Assembly (NCBI RefSeq): GCF_963678635.1
Contig: NC_087066.1
Span: 23,861,609-23,925,608, forward strand
Direction: 5' to 3'
From: Symsagittifera roscoffensis
Taxonomy: Eukaryota > Xenacoelomorpha > Acoela > Convolutidae
DNA: 64,000 nt
The notes under the pieces were generated by a model that did no database searches, was not told the DNA's origin, and saw only the letters and a program-made list of their open reading frames with translations. This document shows, piece by piece, positions 51,823 through 62,908 of the stretch (within the stretch, counting starts at the first letter, position 1; every line of letters starts with the position of its first letter). Made by a program: the position numbers and the translations under genes.

Positions 51823-54482
51823 TGCTTTTCTCTGTTTCTCAGGTATGAATTTCCCGTATGAATATCACTTAGCTCAGGTATCCTTTACTTATCTAGATTC
51901 ATTTTCAATTTATCACTTCTTACTGCCTATACACTCAATTCGATTGCTAGTGTCCTTTTAGTCTGACTACTGATAACAATAACACAACACAAAAAATTCC
52001 AAAAGTTTCACTTAAATAGTGACCACAAATCCTTGTATGTTGTCCCAGTACAGCGTGTATAGAATTTATTCACAATAATTGATTATCAGTTGTAAGATAT
52101 AAAGCTAGCACAGTATGATGATATCAATTTATTTAAAAGATGAAGTTCTCACTACCCAATCAAAGTTATTATTATTGATTTAAAACCAAAATGAAAACAA
52201 AAAAATAATTTTAATGAAAAACGTATGTGTTTTGTACTTTAATCAGTCGCAATGTAATATTTGAACTTGTTTCTAAAGAAAGAGTTTTCCCTGTTCGGTG
52301 CTGCACCAACCAGACAAAACTTGAAGTAATTTTCTCAAGTGGGCTTCTATTGCACCCACCGAGTCCTGTGTTACCTATCTGCTTTCAGATTGCCCGAGCT
52401 GTAACTAATAAAATCCTCAGGGCAATCAATTTTCCCAAAAAACGATTTGAATCACTATCCACACAAACCAGTTATAAACTCTTTTTCAGTTTAGACTTAG
52501 TGTCGCGACTATCCGAGTTTAGACCTGTTTTGTTTTGGTCTTGTCTTTTATAAAAGGCAAGTTACCAGAGCAGTCACTGTTTCCTAGCCTGTCTCTTAAT
52601 AACCTAATAACTTGCACTATTTTCTTTTCTTCTGTCTTAATAAAATAGTACCCCTCCGGATTGACAAATAGTACCCCTCCGGATTGGCAAAATAAGACCC
52701 CTCCGGATTGGCAATGTTGAGACCCCTCCGGATTGCCAATATTGCGAACCCTTGCGAATTGGCAAAATTTGGACCCTTCCGGATTGGCAAAGTTGGGACC
52801 CTTCCGGATTGACCAAATTGAGACCCCTCCGGATTTGCAAAAATGGGACCCTTCCGAATTGGCAAAATTGGGACCCTTCCGGATTGGCAAAATTGGGACC
52901 CTTCCGGATTGGGACCCCTCCGGGTTTGTAAAATTAGGTTTACAGAAATTTGTAAAATTGTCACCCGATACCCTTCCGGATACGTTCTCCGATGCTATTA
53001 TGATGTTTGAACTAACTAGGAAGGGTGTATTTTCTTTCCCAAGACCCTTTCGGATTGAAGCTAAGCCTCCTATTTGACAATTCACCTTGACTGTGAAGGG
53101 TCTTATCACTAGCCTAGTTTCGACTCGACTATGGTTTTCTGGTTTCCTTAGCCTTCCCTTTTTTGTCATGAACAACGTAAAATTGCCTTATTCAACCATT
53201 ACTACCCTTTGGTAGGGGTGTAAGGGTTTTCCAAAAACTTTTTATACAACGTGAAGGGTCTACCTTCTCAAATTAGTGAGTTTGCTAAAAACAATCTTAA
53301 AAAATTTTCACGCTAATGTCTTTGAATAATTGATACTTTTATGAGTAAGCTCATTTAATTTCAGATCTAATGGTACCAAGATCAACTGGATCTAAACTGT
53401 AGTTCCAAAGTTATTAACCAAAACGTCTTTTTTCCAAAATCAAAAAAAATTCTCTCTTAGAGGTTCCGCCTAACTTTTTCGCAAATCTGTTTTTTTTTAC
53501 CTAAAAATTATTGATCCGAGCTCAAAAGGCCTATACTCTTCTAGTTCAATGCAAAAAACCCGATCTAAAACGTTCCAGCTGAAAAAATTTGCCAAAAACA
53601 ATGCTATTTGGACCCTTCCGGATTGATGAATCGACTCAATCAAATACGTTAGGTTCGATTTCACTGTAACCCAGAAGGTTATCGTCAAATGGGTTTTAAA
53701 ACCTGTCGATTCACTAGTTAACGTTGTCCGAACAACAATTTTTACTGTTAAAAATTTTTTTTTATTTTGTAGCGTTTCGTATTTTCAAAAATCTAGAAAA
53801 TTCGGTTTTTTGTACCCAATTAGTTCCAACCACTTCTGAACTAAACTTCACCGGTTCTACCTATTGAACTAGTACAGTTACGATGTAACTCACTAAATTA
53901 GTGCTTTTTTCTGTTTCAAAAAATATCGATATCTCAAAAATCGCTATTTTGACCCTAAAAACCGGTCCGCTTATTATGTTTTTTACTGAAAAACGATATA
54001 GGAGTATTAAAATAGGCTGTATAAATCAAAGAATTAATTGTAATATTATACCCCTCCGGGTTTGTTCAATATCCGAATTAAGGTGCTTAACTCGGAAATT
54101 CGCAGTTCGGTGAAGGGTCACTGCAGTGCAGTCACTGTCGATCCCCCAGAGCCTAATATCTTACTTTTTGTAACAAAAGGGATACAAAACATTTAAAGAT
54201 ACCCAACAGTCGATTGTTGTTGTCCTTGAGCCCCTTCTTATCGCTCCTTGAACTGCTTGCCGGATCAGTCTTCTTCTCTAATCCCGAGACTCTTCCGGAT
54301 TGAGCGCAAATTAGCATTAAAGTGCTTAATTACTCAAATAACCAAACAGTGTAAGCACCACAAACGGGCCACAAAATTGATCGTAACAATCCTGACTGAT
54401 ATAAGTGCCTGTAACAACAGTATATCTAACAACAACAAACGGGAGGGTCGGATCACATCTCGTCTGGGGGGATAATTTCTAC
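51823..54482 (-). other. 5' leader of element B
   Basis: 2.66 kb between gag and the LTR. No credible gene. It holds the 25-bp minisatellite and scattered single copies of its core. As in A, no TGG primer-binding site is seen directly after the LTR. 53280-54000 is AT-rich with T runs. Confidence 0.6.
52648..52938. repeat. 25-bp minisatellite in the leader of element B
   Basis: Twelve copies of a unit like ACCCTTCCGGATTGGCAAAA plus TTGGG (+ strand). Six further lone cores occur at 52970, 53044, 53612, 54050, 54289 and 55319, the last inside the LTR. On the sense strand the core is CAATCCGGAAGGGT; CCGGAAG matches the ETS-factor core. Unrelated in sequence to the A array but in the same position. 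Confidence 0.95.
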
Positions 54483-54825
54483 TGATTTTATACTTTTTTT
54501 AACGGTTTTTGGCTTTTTCGTTTATTTTTTTAATATTTTTTGTTTTTCGTAGGTACTATACTACTTTTTGTTTGGTTTCTTGTGTATCTTTAAGTGTTTT
54601 TGGTCACGTATCACTCAGGAAATGACGGGACCGCAAATCCCCCCACCCTTCCTGTTTCGTGAATTTTCGGTCTTAACTAGGTTAAAAAGCTATTCACGGG
54701 AATCCGCAAGGCTTCCGCGATCCGAACTACCAACCGCCCCGGAGGTTAGGACGTTGTTTTGAGCATCCGCTTGGCGTGGAGTGCTCGTTAACGGTTCTGC
54801 CGGTCATGATGTTAAAAAAGAATAA

Positions 54826-54864
54826 CACCCAGGAGCGCCATAAAACATCTATGTAACATTCGCC
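54826..54864 (-). promoter_or_regulatory. Conserved LTR block with mini-ORF (B/D copy)
   Basis: CACCCAGGAGCGCCATAAAA then CATCTATGTAACATTCGCC (+ strand). The sense ATG opens a 9-codon ORF starting MALLG; a T run puts the downstream TCATGA out of phase in this copy. Confidence 0.7.
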
Positions 54865-55417
54865 CGGAAGTACATATCGACGGAAAATAAAGCTAAGCTA
54901 TAAGACAACTGGCCAGCGTCTAAGCAAAGCTCTACATGCTTTTCACCGTCTCCACCAAAGCCAGTTCTTTTGGTAGTCCTTTCAACATCAGGGCGACAAA
55001 AACGTTACTGTTCTCCGGCTTCGACCAAAACGCTCAAATTGACTTAATTATATGCAAAAATAGTAAGCTCATGGCTCGGTCTCAGTATCCCCAGACCACG
55101 AGGTCACTCCTAAAAACAGGGCTACTTCTATTTATTATATTACGATTGTTTTTGTTCAGTAGATAAAAATCATCATCTCCATCGAAGTTGGATCAACCCT
55201 TTCCCTTAACTCCTAGCTTCTCATGATCTGAAAACGAACTTGGATGTTATTAATTCAATTCAGGAAATCTCCAGGAAGCTAGAAGTTTGTTAAAATAATG
55301 TTCAAGTTCTCTCCCGAGACCCCTCCGGATTCTGGAATCCGGAGAAATAACGTCTTTATTTTTTTCCGTAAGGCTGGAAACGCCGTCCCAACACCCTTCC
55401 TCTTTCTCGGGATTCTC

Positions 55418-55451
55418 GTTGTAACGATTGTAGCGGCACAATCGTTACAAC
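55418..55451. repeat. Perfect 14-bp hairpin in the B/D LTR
   Basis: GTTGTAACGATTGT and ACAATCGTTACAAC flank the loop AGCGGC. Perfect inverted repeats of this length are rare by chance. Could be an RNA stem in R or a DNA site for a dimeric factor. Confidence 0.8.
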
Positions 55452-55724
55452 TCGGGATGGTTGTGGGTCAAAACAATCTTCTTGTCGTTCGTATTTCTCG
55501 TCTGACTCTTCTGTCTAATTTTCACGTTGTTCTCATTGAGAAGACTGTCGTAAATGTGTTTCGCCGTTTCAGTTGGTGCGAAAGCTAAAGGTCGTGACGT
55601 GTCTTTATTTTGAAACGAATTTTTAAAAATTAACATGAAACTCCAAATTAACCATTTCGAGCTCGTCAGAATGAACGATTAAGACCTCTAATTTGTTAAA
55701 ACCGTCAATTTTCCCATTCCGATG

Positions 55725-55922
55725 TTACAACAAATTTTCGAATTCGAATTTGCATTTTGACGCATTCTGGTCGAATGTCGCATACTCCTGGACAGCGCGG
55801 TCAATGTCCTTCTTGAGTCTCGTAGTCTTCATCAAAATGGTACAGTGCCATCGAACAGAATTTACAAAATGCATGAAATTACTTTTATCCACGTCATATC
55901 GACGACTCACTGCAAAATACAA
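55725..55922 (-). other. Open frame inside the B/D LTR (65 codons)
   Basis: Counterpart of 36817-37101, with a conserved YDVDKS and TILMKTTRL core. The frame start is at an ATG near the head (MYFAVSRRYDVDKS). Whether it is translated is unknown. Confidence 0.3.
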
Positions 55923-56615
55923 ATGGCATCAATCTACACTATTATAGCCTTCCAAATTTTTTCACTAATCTGCACTTTTGAGGATATAACTTAAAATATA
56001 ACATTTTTTCTGACTTCCAACGTCTATGTCCCGATTTAAAACATTTTCTCCTAGGTTCTCCTAGGACGTCCTGCCAACCAACAAACTAAAATTATCCTAC
56101 TATGCTTCTTCCATTCGGAAATTTTGTTGTCATTGGTCCTGAATATTAAAATAAAGGAACTCGGTGGTTAGAACGAACAGTGAAATAATCTCTCTCTCCA
56201 GGAGATTACCCAACTTTTCATATAACCACAAAGTGATCAGTCATCTTAGTTGATTAAAAACAATTATGCAGCTTGGAACATTTAATATACTCTTCACTCA
56301 AGCCTTTCTAAATAAATAGCAAATGTCTCTAAAGCCATTAACTAAAATCACAATGCAAATTTATAAATGCAACAAATTCTTTAATCTTCAAAATTCAACT
56401 AAATGTTTTATCTTCAGTTTCAATTGCAAACTCAGTTGCTTTGCGTCTCATTTGAGTTTTTCTGACACAATACAATTCTGAGTTTTAACATCTTTTCTTT
56501 CGTTGCTTTTTTGTTTTGGTCTTTGTTCACTCTTCGTTTTCGTCGTTTAGAAGTTCTAAAACTTCTAAATTCTTCTAATTTTTTTTCTTTTTGCATCTTG
56601 TTTTTCGGCCATTTG

Positions 56616-58459
56616 TCAATGTTCCATCTCCTCCTCCTGCGACATTGACTGCGCACTTTCAGTCTCAGTGTCTAGCAACACGTCGGTAGCTATCCTGACG
56701 CTGTTGGAGGCAGCCCTCCAACACTTCTGCTCTTTTACTCTTTGTTTGCAACAAGGTAGAGGATCAACGTAAGTTTCTGTAATTCGGCAAAAGCTGTTGC
56801 AGAGGCACAACGTCACGTTTCTCTACAAGTCTTCCTTCAACGTCTCTTCTCTTTCCCTCCCGTCACATTCACTTGTCTTAGAAGTCCTCTTCACTGCTGT
56901 GGTTACTGCATTCCGATGAGTTACAAAAGCTCGCTTGAAAGCTACTGCTCCAATGTCCAGCTGATACGCACTGTACTCTCTGCTGTGCTTCGCCATATGC
57001 TTCCTGCCATACTCGTACAACCATGCAGTCATGTTGGCTCTAAACCATGGCATCAGTCGTCTACTGGCCCATATCTTTTTCACTTCCATCGGAATGTTCA
57101 AGATTTTGCACGTTGTCTCAAAAAGATCTAAATCTTTTAGACAAACCAATTCCTGCCATTCCTCTTTCGTAGTCGTTTTTTGTCTATTGTTCTCTTTTAC
57201 ATGAGCTTCCAGCCATCGTATCCCCATCATTACTCCCACTATCACTATCGTTATGGGCTGTGATGAATCTGGTAAACCCATGAAGATCAGCTATCCACAG
57301 TCCCAGATCAACACCAGATTACTACGCCCGGGGTATCACCATGTTTGTAGCAAGCAATGGCAGGGGAACTCATCATGTGTCGACATGATGCTCCTCTAAT
57401 TACGCTTTCCCGACGTTTCCAGTAGTGGTTCCACTTCCATCATCACTCGGTGGACTTCATCATTCTAATCTACTGCATTGCAATCTGTGACTGTTGACCT
57501 TTCTGCTTCTGTGTTTCAAAGTCACTGAAGTTCCCACTGACGTATCCCATGAACTTCTCTCCCAGTATCGATTTTGATTCTTCTTTGGTTCTCTCTGGAA
57601 CTGCTGAGAACATTTTGCACAATAACTCGTATGATTTTTCTGACATTCTTGCTAGTCGCACGCATTTTGGCACTGAGAAAGCTTGATCCACTATCGTTCT
57701 CGTTTTTTTTCACATCCACTGCTACAAAATGCACTGGGTATTTGCTCTTGCACATTGGAGCTAAAGTTGATCACACTAAATATCGCTCTCTCGTCGGTCT
57801 ACGATAGGTTTCACTGTGCCGGATGTTCATTTCCGCCTCGATCGCTTCTCTCCACTTTCCAATATATTTTTGCTCGGTCCAATATACTTTTGCCAGCTGG
57901 TCATCTCCGGCTGGCACTGATATTTGTTCTATCATGAATCAAAGGAAATAGAGAGAGCGTCTCTCCACTTCGCGCACGCTACTGCCGCTCCTTCTTGGGT
58001 TATTAGATCTCTCATACTCGTCATTAAGAACACCTTTTCTTCCATCGATCTATTTCTTTCTTCCGAATCATATTCCCCGCGTGTCAGTCCAGTCATGCAC
58101 CAAGCGAACCTCAGTTGTAATTCTGTTCTCCCATAGGGTATCGCTATCAGAGCGTGTATCTTCGGAGTGGTTCTCATTTCTTCTTCGAAGTACCGTAACA
58201 ATACTGCTCTCCATGTTAGGCTCACCAACTGCTCCTTCGTTTCCGCGTGCATTTCAGACGATACCAGAGTTCTGTATGCCTTCTGCTGCAGGGTTGTGCC
58301 TTGCATCATCGTCTCTAAAAAACCTTCCATAGCACGTTTGTTTTCCAGAGCAATTAAGTGGCCTCTAGCCGAGTTTCTATATTCCATCATCTCCATGTAT
58401 CCACCAGCGGGTTCATCAATCGATATAGTTTCCGACACTGTCAGTCGGTTATATTCCAC
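56616..58459 (-). pseudogene. 836-family protein of element D, central and C-terminal parts
   Basis: Pieces 58459-57932 (GGYMEMMEYRNSARGHL, ALIAIPYGRTELQLRFAWCM), 57755-57470 (MCKSKYPVHFVAVDV, FSVPKCVRLARMS), 57281-56823 (MMGIRWLEAHV, LMPWFRANMTAWLY, FVTHRNAVTTAVKR) and 56816-56616 (LCLCNSFCRITE, acidic end). There are internal deletions: the region around 57790-57930 jumps across much of the middle. The HCLAQTxWYP zone is traceable near 57280-57380 out of frame. Function unknown. Confidence 0.65.
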
Positions 58460-58473
58460 TGGGACTAGCTGTC

Positions 58474-59155
58474 CTACGCGCTTCCCTTTCCATGGTTCAT
58501 AGGAGACGGTTTGAAATCTTGCAGGGTACTCTCTCCACTTTGGCTGAGTATCTCCAATTCTAACATTGCTCCAGTCAGAGTGCGGTCACTCCTCTTGGTT
58601 TTGTAACTGGCTGACTTTAATCCTGCCATGAGAATGGGTGGCACCATCGCTACGTCAGTCAACAATCTGTCATTGCCATGCAATCGGCCATCACCCTGTC
58701 CCATGTCCATGGCTTCTTCGACGCGTTTTCTTTTGGTTGAGTTGATAGCTTTTATCGAGATTTCGGAATCCAGCTTTGTTTTCCAGCTTTCCTCAATGTC
58801 ACTTGCTGCCAAGTTTCATTTTCATTTCTTTAATCCTGTCAATCACCATCTTTGATCGCTTCGTTCCCTTTCGGGTTCTTGACAGAAATATAACTTCTTC
58901 CTTGTCTTCTTGTGGCGTCATCTTTATTGGAGAGTTTGCCTCACGTTCGTCAGTGGCCGAGTCAATCAGTAACTCGCTCAATCTCTCCTCATACTCGTCA
59001 AGTTTGTCAAGAACTTCGCGCATTAGTGGTCTGTTGAGACCTACTTTCAGAATAGACTGAGTCCCGTAGCTCTGAACTACTGTCCAGACCTCTTCCATGA
59101 CAGCAACTCTGTCCATACTGCATCCCAACCTATATTCGTGGTCTCTATGATGCAC
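58474..59155 (-). pseudogene. 212-family end fused in frame to 836-family start, element D
   Basis: 59155-58799 reads from the 212-family segment (VWTVVQSYGTQSILKVGL) straight through the position of the 836-family ATG (IKMTPQEDKEEV), with no stop. In B one base fewer in an A run creates the ATGA overlap. The next piece, 58812-58474, continues the 836 N-terminus (KRKRVEEAMDMG, KRSDRTLTGAMLELEIL). Direct evidence that the two were once one polyprotein. Confidence 0.65.
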
Positions 59156-59222
59156 TTCCCCTCGGGCAACGTTCCTAAGAAACTAGTCTTCTTCTCCTTG
59201 GTGATTCAATTAAGAGTTTCTT

Positions 59223-59966
59223 CTAGACTATTCTAGAATTGCTCAGAGAACTGCTCTCCGGCAAGTTCCGATTCCAGCGAGGAAGTTCTGCTGGCTCAGT
59301 CGTCGCTTCTAACATGTCTGTGCCGTTTTCAAAGTCGCTGAGGAAGTTGAAGTCCAGGATGGACATCCCGCCTGTCGAAGCTTTTTCGTCCTCTTTTTCA
59401 GCCTGATCGGGATCCTGTTGCATAGGCTCTTACGATCGACGGCTTCTTCCCTGCCCATTGTCTCGTCTTGGATTCTTTCCTGAACTTGAGGGCCCTTGCT
59501 CCCCACCCCTTTCCCCATCAGGAAATTTTGGTACAATTAGTCTGCCAGCTGACTGATCTTCCTCCTCTCCATGAACCTTTTTGACTTCTTCATAGCCGAA
59601 GGGTGCTAGCATGGTTCTAGTCTGTAGTGTTCTTCCCACCGTTAACTCTGGTTTTACACTCGTTAAGATTAGGGAGATTTCTTGCAAGTCCGCCTTGCCT
59701 CTCATGACTATTGGCGCCAGACCCAGTTTCGCCCATTCCTCGTCAAATCGTCCAGGCTTCAGAGTAGCTGCATTGTTCATTCGTCTCCTCGTTGTTTCAT
59801 CCGTATAGGCAAACTGCGTATACTGCAGCACTGCAGCGTTTCTGCCCACGAAGCACGGGTCCATCATCTCGGAAAATTTCGCTAACCTCCTTTCATTGGT
59901 TTCAAAGGCTCTCAACCTAGGGGTTTGCACTACGGAGTCTGCTCCGAGCAACATCCTTCTATTCAA
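59223..59966 (-). pseudogene. 411-family end and 212-family acidic segment, element D
   Basis: 59966-59430 is the 411-family C-terminal half (RRMLLGADSVVQTPRLRAFE, PCFVGRNAAVLQYTQFAYT, TRTMLAPFGYEEVKKVHGEE); a TAA at 59430-59432 is the only break before the acidic segment MQQDPDQAEKEDEK continues in the same frame to 59223. In B the same spot has sense codons. So 411 and 212 are parts of one chain. Confidence 0.6.
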
Positions 59967-60008
59967 AGGGAATCCAGGGATCTCATCTGGCAGTTTCTTG
60001 TAACCACA

Positions 60009-60424
60009 TCAGCCTTTCGTTTCTTCTCTCAATTTGTGATATGCTGCAGTCAGTCGAGGAATTCTTGTAACTTCGCCGTTCGTCTTATCGTAGGGACTTA
60101 GATTCCAGAGGTTCGGGAATACCTCGATGTGCCCTCTGTCCACTTCTCCCATCCTGTCACGGAATTGATCATCACAGTTTATGACGGTCATCTCCGGCTC
60201 TGATAACTTCGCGAATAACAAGTCCTCATTCATTATCTCTCGTAGTGCGTGCTGCTCACACCAGTTAAGTGCACTTCTAATACTAGGTTCAGGCGCAGCA
60301 CTGACCTCCTGTACGCCTCCACCTTAACGTCAGGGAACGCAAAAGTGACTGCCGGACCGTATATCACTGTCACGAGCTCCGTGGCTCCTCTGATCAATGC
60401 TAAGGGATCGGTCCTCATAGCCAA
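60009..60424 (-). pseudogene. 600/411-family boundary of element D
   Basis: 60424-60233 (MRTDPLALIRGATELVTVIY, GPAVTFAFPDVKVEAYRRS) followed by 60233-60009 (MNEDLLFAKLSEPEMTVIN, EVFPNLWNLSPYDKTNGEV). The two overlap by one base. They bridge the 600 and 411 families as in B. Confidence 0.6.
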
Positions 60425-60544
60425 GCTCAGGTCAGTTTCACGTCAAATCTCCTCACGTTCTTACTCATCTGCTCCGGGTAGCGTGTCAGATTCATCAATC
60501 CTCCCAAGTTCCTGTTCGTTATCGCAATTAGCGTCAGAAGCCCA

Positions 60545-61867
60545 TTAGCCGCAAATTCTGCATTCCTCCTTCTCTGCTTCAAACGTCACGAACAGAGCTA
60601 GTAATTCAACGATCGATACTTCTAAGACTGCTTGGAGGAATTCTTTTATCAGGTATCGAGAAAACGATGGGTAAACTTTCGCCAAGAAGGGCGCGGTCCA
60701 TCCGGCTCCCATTCCTTCCAGCATGCTGTCAGTCCGGTCAAAGCCTTCCTCTCTTTTTACATTCTGTGTCCAGAAAGCTTCCAGGGTAACTTGGCACACT
60801 CTGTTTACGAACTCGGCTGACTTCTCTTCAGCATTTTGGGCCAGGTTTACCTCTTTCACTAAGCAGGCATGGATTTGCAGGGAAAGCATCCGCGCCCAAT
60901 GCTGCTATTCGAGGAGTCAAGTGCAGCCACCGGTTAGCCTCTGGTTTCGGAACCATAAGTCGTTACACATCGCTACTATAACTCGATGGTCATCGTCAAT
61001 TCCTGGTTTCAGTTTAAGTTGTCGGCTGAAGTTGGACAGTTCCAACCCCAGTAATTCATCTAACGCTAACATGTGTAGTGATTGGTCCTTAAATCCTCGC
61101 ATCGCATTCGAGATGTCAGACCACACCGCAGGTAAACCCGCCCTAAGTGGTCTTTGGTTCTCCATCTCTATTCCGCGATTTGGGTCAGATATGATCATAT
61201 CATATTTCCCTTCCGAGAGCAACGTCACCATCGCGTATATAAACTTCAGTCAATCCGGGAGATGTGCTTTCCCGGAGACAGTGCAAACACGGCTCTCGGT
61301 GCTTTCTTGGGAAAAGCACCTTCTTTCAGCGTGTCCGCTACTTCACCCATCGATTCGAGGATATCCTTTATCGCTGACCATACTGCATCTTCGGCCGTTG
61401 TAGGCTCCCTGAGTCTGCTCAGGAAACACCTACTGTGTAGATGGTACTTTGTGCCGGCAAATACGATCGTGATCGGGTTCATTTCCGTCTGTCGTTGAAC
61501 CCCGATAGCCATTGACACCGACTGCATTAGGTGCAGGTCGACCGCTGCCAGACCGCGACCGAGACTTGGAGGTATGTACGGAAACTGAGTTCGCAATTAT
61601 CATTGTCTTTGCTTTTCTCATTTCAGCTTTATCATACGCTGCAAAGATGGTCTCGTCTTTCCTAATCATCTTAATCCCACCATATCTCTGAACATCGCCT
61701 TCTTGAGTCACCTGTTTCGGGTACGCTCTACCTTTTACGTGACCTGGGGGTGCTCGTATTTGCTTGAACAATTTCACATGTTGTCCTATTGGTGCCCTCC
61801 TTGTCAAAAATCTTCCGGGCCTTTCTTCTCGATTTCCTTTACCATGATTCTGTTCCACATCTTGCAA
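60545..61867 (-). pseudogene. 600-family protein of element D (four frames)
   Basis: 61867-61430 reads the linker (RRAPIGQHVKLFKQI) in one frame with the 600-family start (KDETIFAAYDKAEMRKAKTM), so the boundary broken in A and B is open here. 61596-61246 has IVFAGTKYHLHSRCFLSRL: the GxND signature of the SGNH-like motif is lost. 61231-60917 and 60889-60545 follow with MENQRPLRAGLPAVWSDISN and FWTQNVKREEGFDRTDSMLE. Confidence 0.65.
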
Positions 61868-61893
61868 AGGAGGTCTTGCATTTATTGGACCTA

Positions 61894-62241
61894 TTATGTT
61901 GTCTGAGGGAAGTCCCTCTTAGTCAGGGTCTGCGGTTGATCAAGTCCCTCTAAGTCCACGGCTGCGATTGAGTACAGTCCGTTGACGGATAGTCTCGCTC
62001 CATTTAGCATCCTCATGGCATCTGCTGTAAACGTTACCGTCTGAACGTTCAATTTGATCAGGTCTTGTTTGTAGACATGCCAGGGAGAAGGCATGGGCCT
62101 CGACCACATCAAACAGATCCTGTCTGGTCGTCGTTCTTCTCGGCTGGTACTCGTAGTCTCTGAACTAGTCTCTGATCTAGTCTCTGATCTCGTTTCCGGT
62201 CTCGAGGTACTTGTTGTCTTCGTAGTCGGATTGACAGGTCC
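61894..62241 (-). pseudogene. Linker segment of element D
   Basis: 62112-61894 carries MWSRPMPSPWHVYKQDLIKL and VNGLYSIAAVDLEGLDQ, as in the B linker, with a deletion that removes the GVDWLIAAGINF part. 62113-62241 is Ser/Arg-rich with repeated TCTGATCTAGTCTC-type sequence, a diverged copy of the B Ser/Arg repeat. Confidence 0.55.
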
Positions 62242-62805
62242 TTATATGCGCTTTGGATGAATGGTTCTTCTTGCTGGCGCTTCTCCAAATCGGTCCTGTA
62301 CGTCAGTCCGTGTTTCTAGGTTATGGGGCACGAAGGTTGAGATTGCCGGCTCATTAGTCGTTTCTTCTTTCTTTAGCACTCCCGTGTCAAAGAGCTCAAC
62401 TTCCATTTCTTCCAGTCGTTCCTGGAAGACTCGGTTCATCCAGGTTTGTCCTTCTATACTATCAAAATGGATTCCATCCGTCGTTAGTCTGGCCTGATCC
62501 ATAGCTCTCAGCTCGTGTTCAATGTCCATAAGGATCATCTGTCCAGCATTCCGACTCGCAAGGTTCCTCATTATATTGTTCCACCTGATGACTCCTTCAT
62601 TATGTCTTCTTCCTGTCGCTGTCAACGTTTTTGTGCTCATGCATACGGTGCAGACGGCCACTACCGCGCACTTGAATTTCTGCCAGAGAGTAGTAAATAG
62701 GCACACCATCATCGACTCCCATTGTGCCTCTTCCTTATCTGAGCCTCTTGATACATTGTTTGTCCCTATTAGGATCATTATGTTAGGGATCCTCCCTGGG
62801 TTCAT
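62242..62805 (-). pseudogene. SGNH hydrolase C-terminal part, element D
   Basis: 187 codons with IGTNNVSRGS (block III) and TTDGIHFDSI (block V). Upstream, around 62880-62920, the block I region is damaged: a deletion removes the preceding strand and the GDSL site reads as a changed, out-of-frame ESL. So the nucleophile context is lost and the enzyme is dead. Confidence 0.75.
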
Positions 62806-62908
62806 TAGCTACACCATACGAAATAGCTGGACTATCGTGGCGCCTCCAAAGGCCATCACCGTGGTGATCCAAGATGATCTCAGGCTTTGGAGAGTTCTCA
62901 TCAAACTT

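Larger units (their letters stand above)
27188..54482 (-). mobile_element. Element B: decayed and rearranged giant LTR element
   Basis: Same gene order as A on the same strand: leader with minisatellite, gag, protease remnant, RT, RNase H, tether, integrase, macro, spacer, coiled coil, SGNH, linker, 600 family and 411 family. The 3' end is then rearranged: a U3 fragment and two near-identical 4.6 kb units lead to the gap. Proteins are recognisably related to A but diverged, so B is a different subfamily. D is closer to B than A is. Its own intact 3' LTR is not present. Confidence 0.8.
54483..56529 (-). repeat. LTR between elements B and D
   Basis: Reads TG at 54483-54484 and CA at about 56528-56529 on the + strand; the left end is supported by alignment with the C and A LTRs (GTTTGGTTTC, TTAAAAAGCTAT, TCATGATG, the CACCCAGGAGCGCC block at 54826-54864), the right end is inferred from TGAAC after a purine-rich run. 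It directly follows the end of D and directly precedes the B leader, so it is both the 3' LTR of D and the 5' LTR of B. Most of it has no gene; see the 65-codon frame at 55725-55922. Confidence 0.7.

Noticed and set aside
54820-56530. U3 repeat at 36751-37690 and 55620-56510 as a separate MITE
   Set aside because: No terminal inverted repeats or target duplication; its place after the 836 family in D shows it is LTR sequence.
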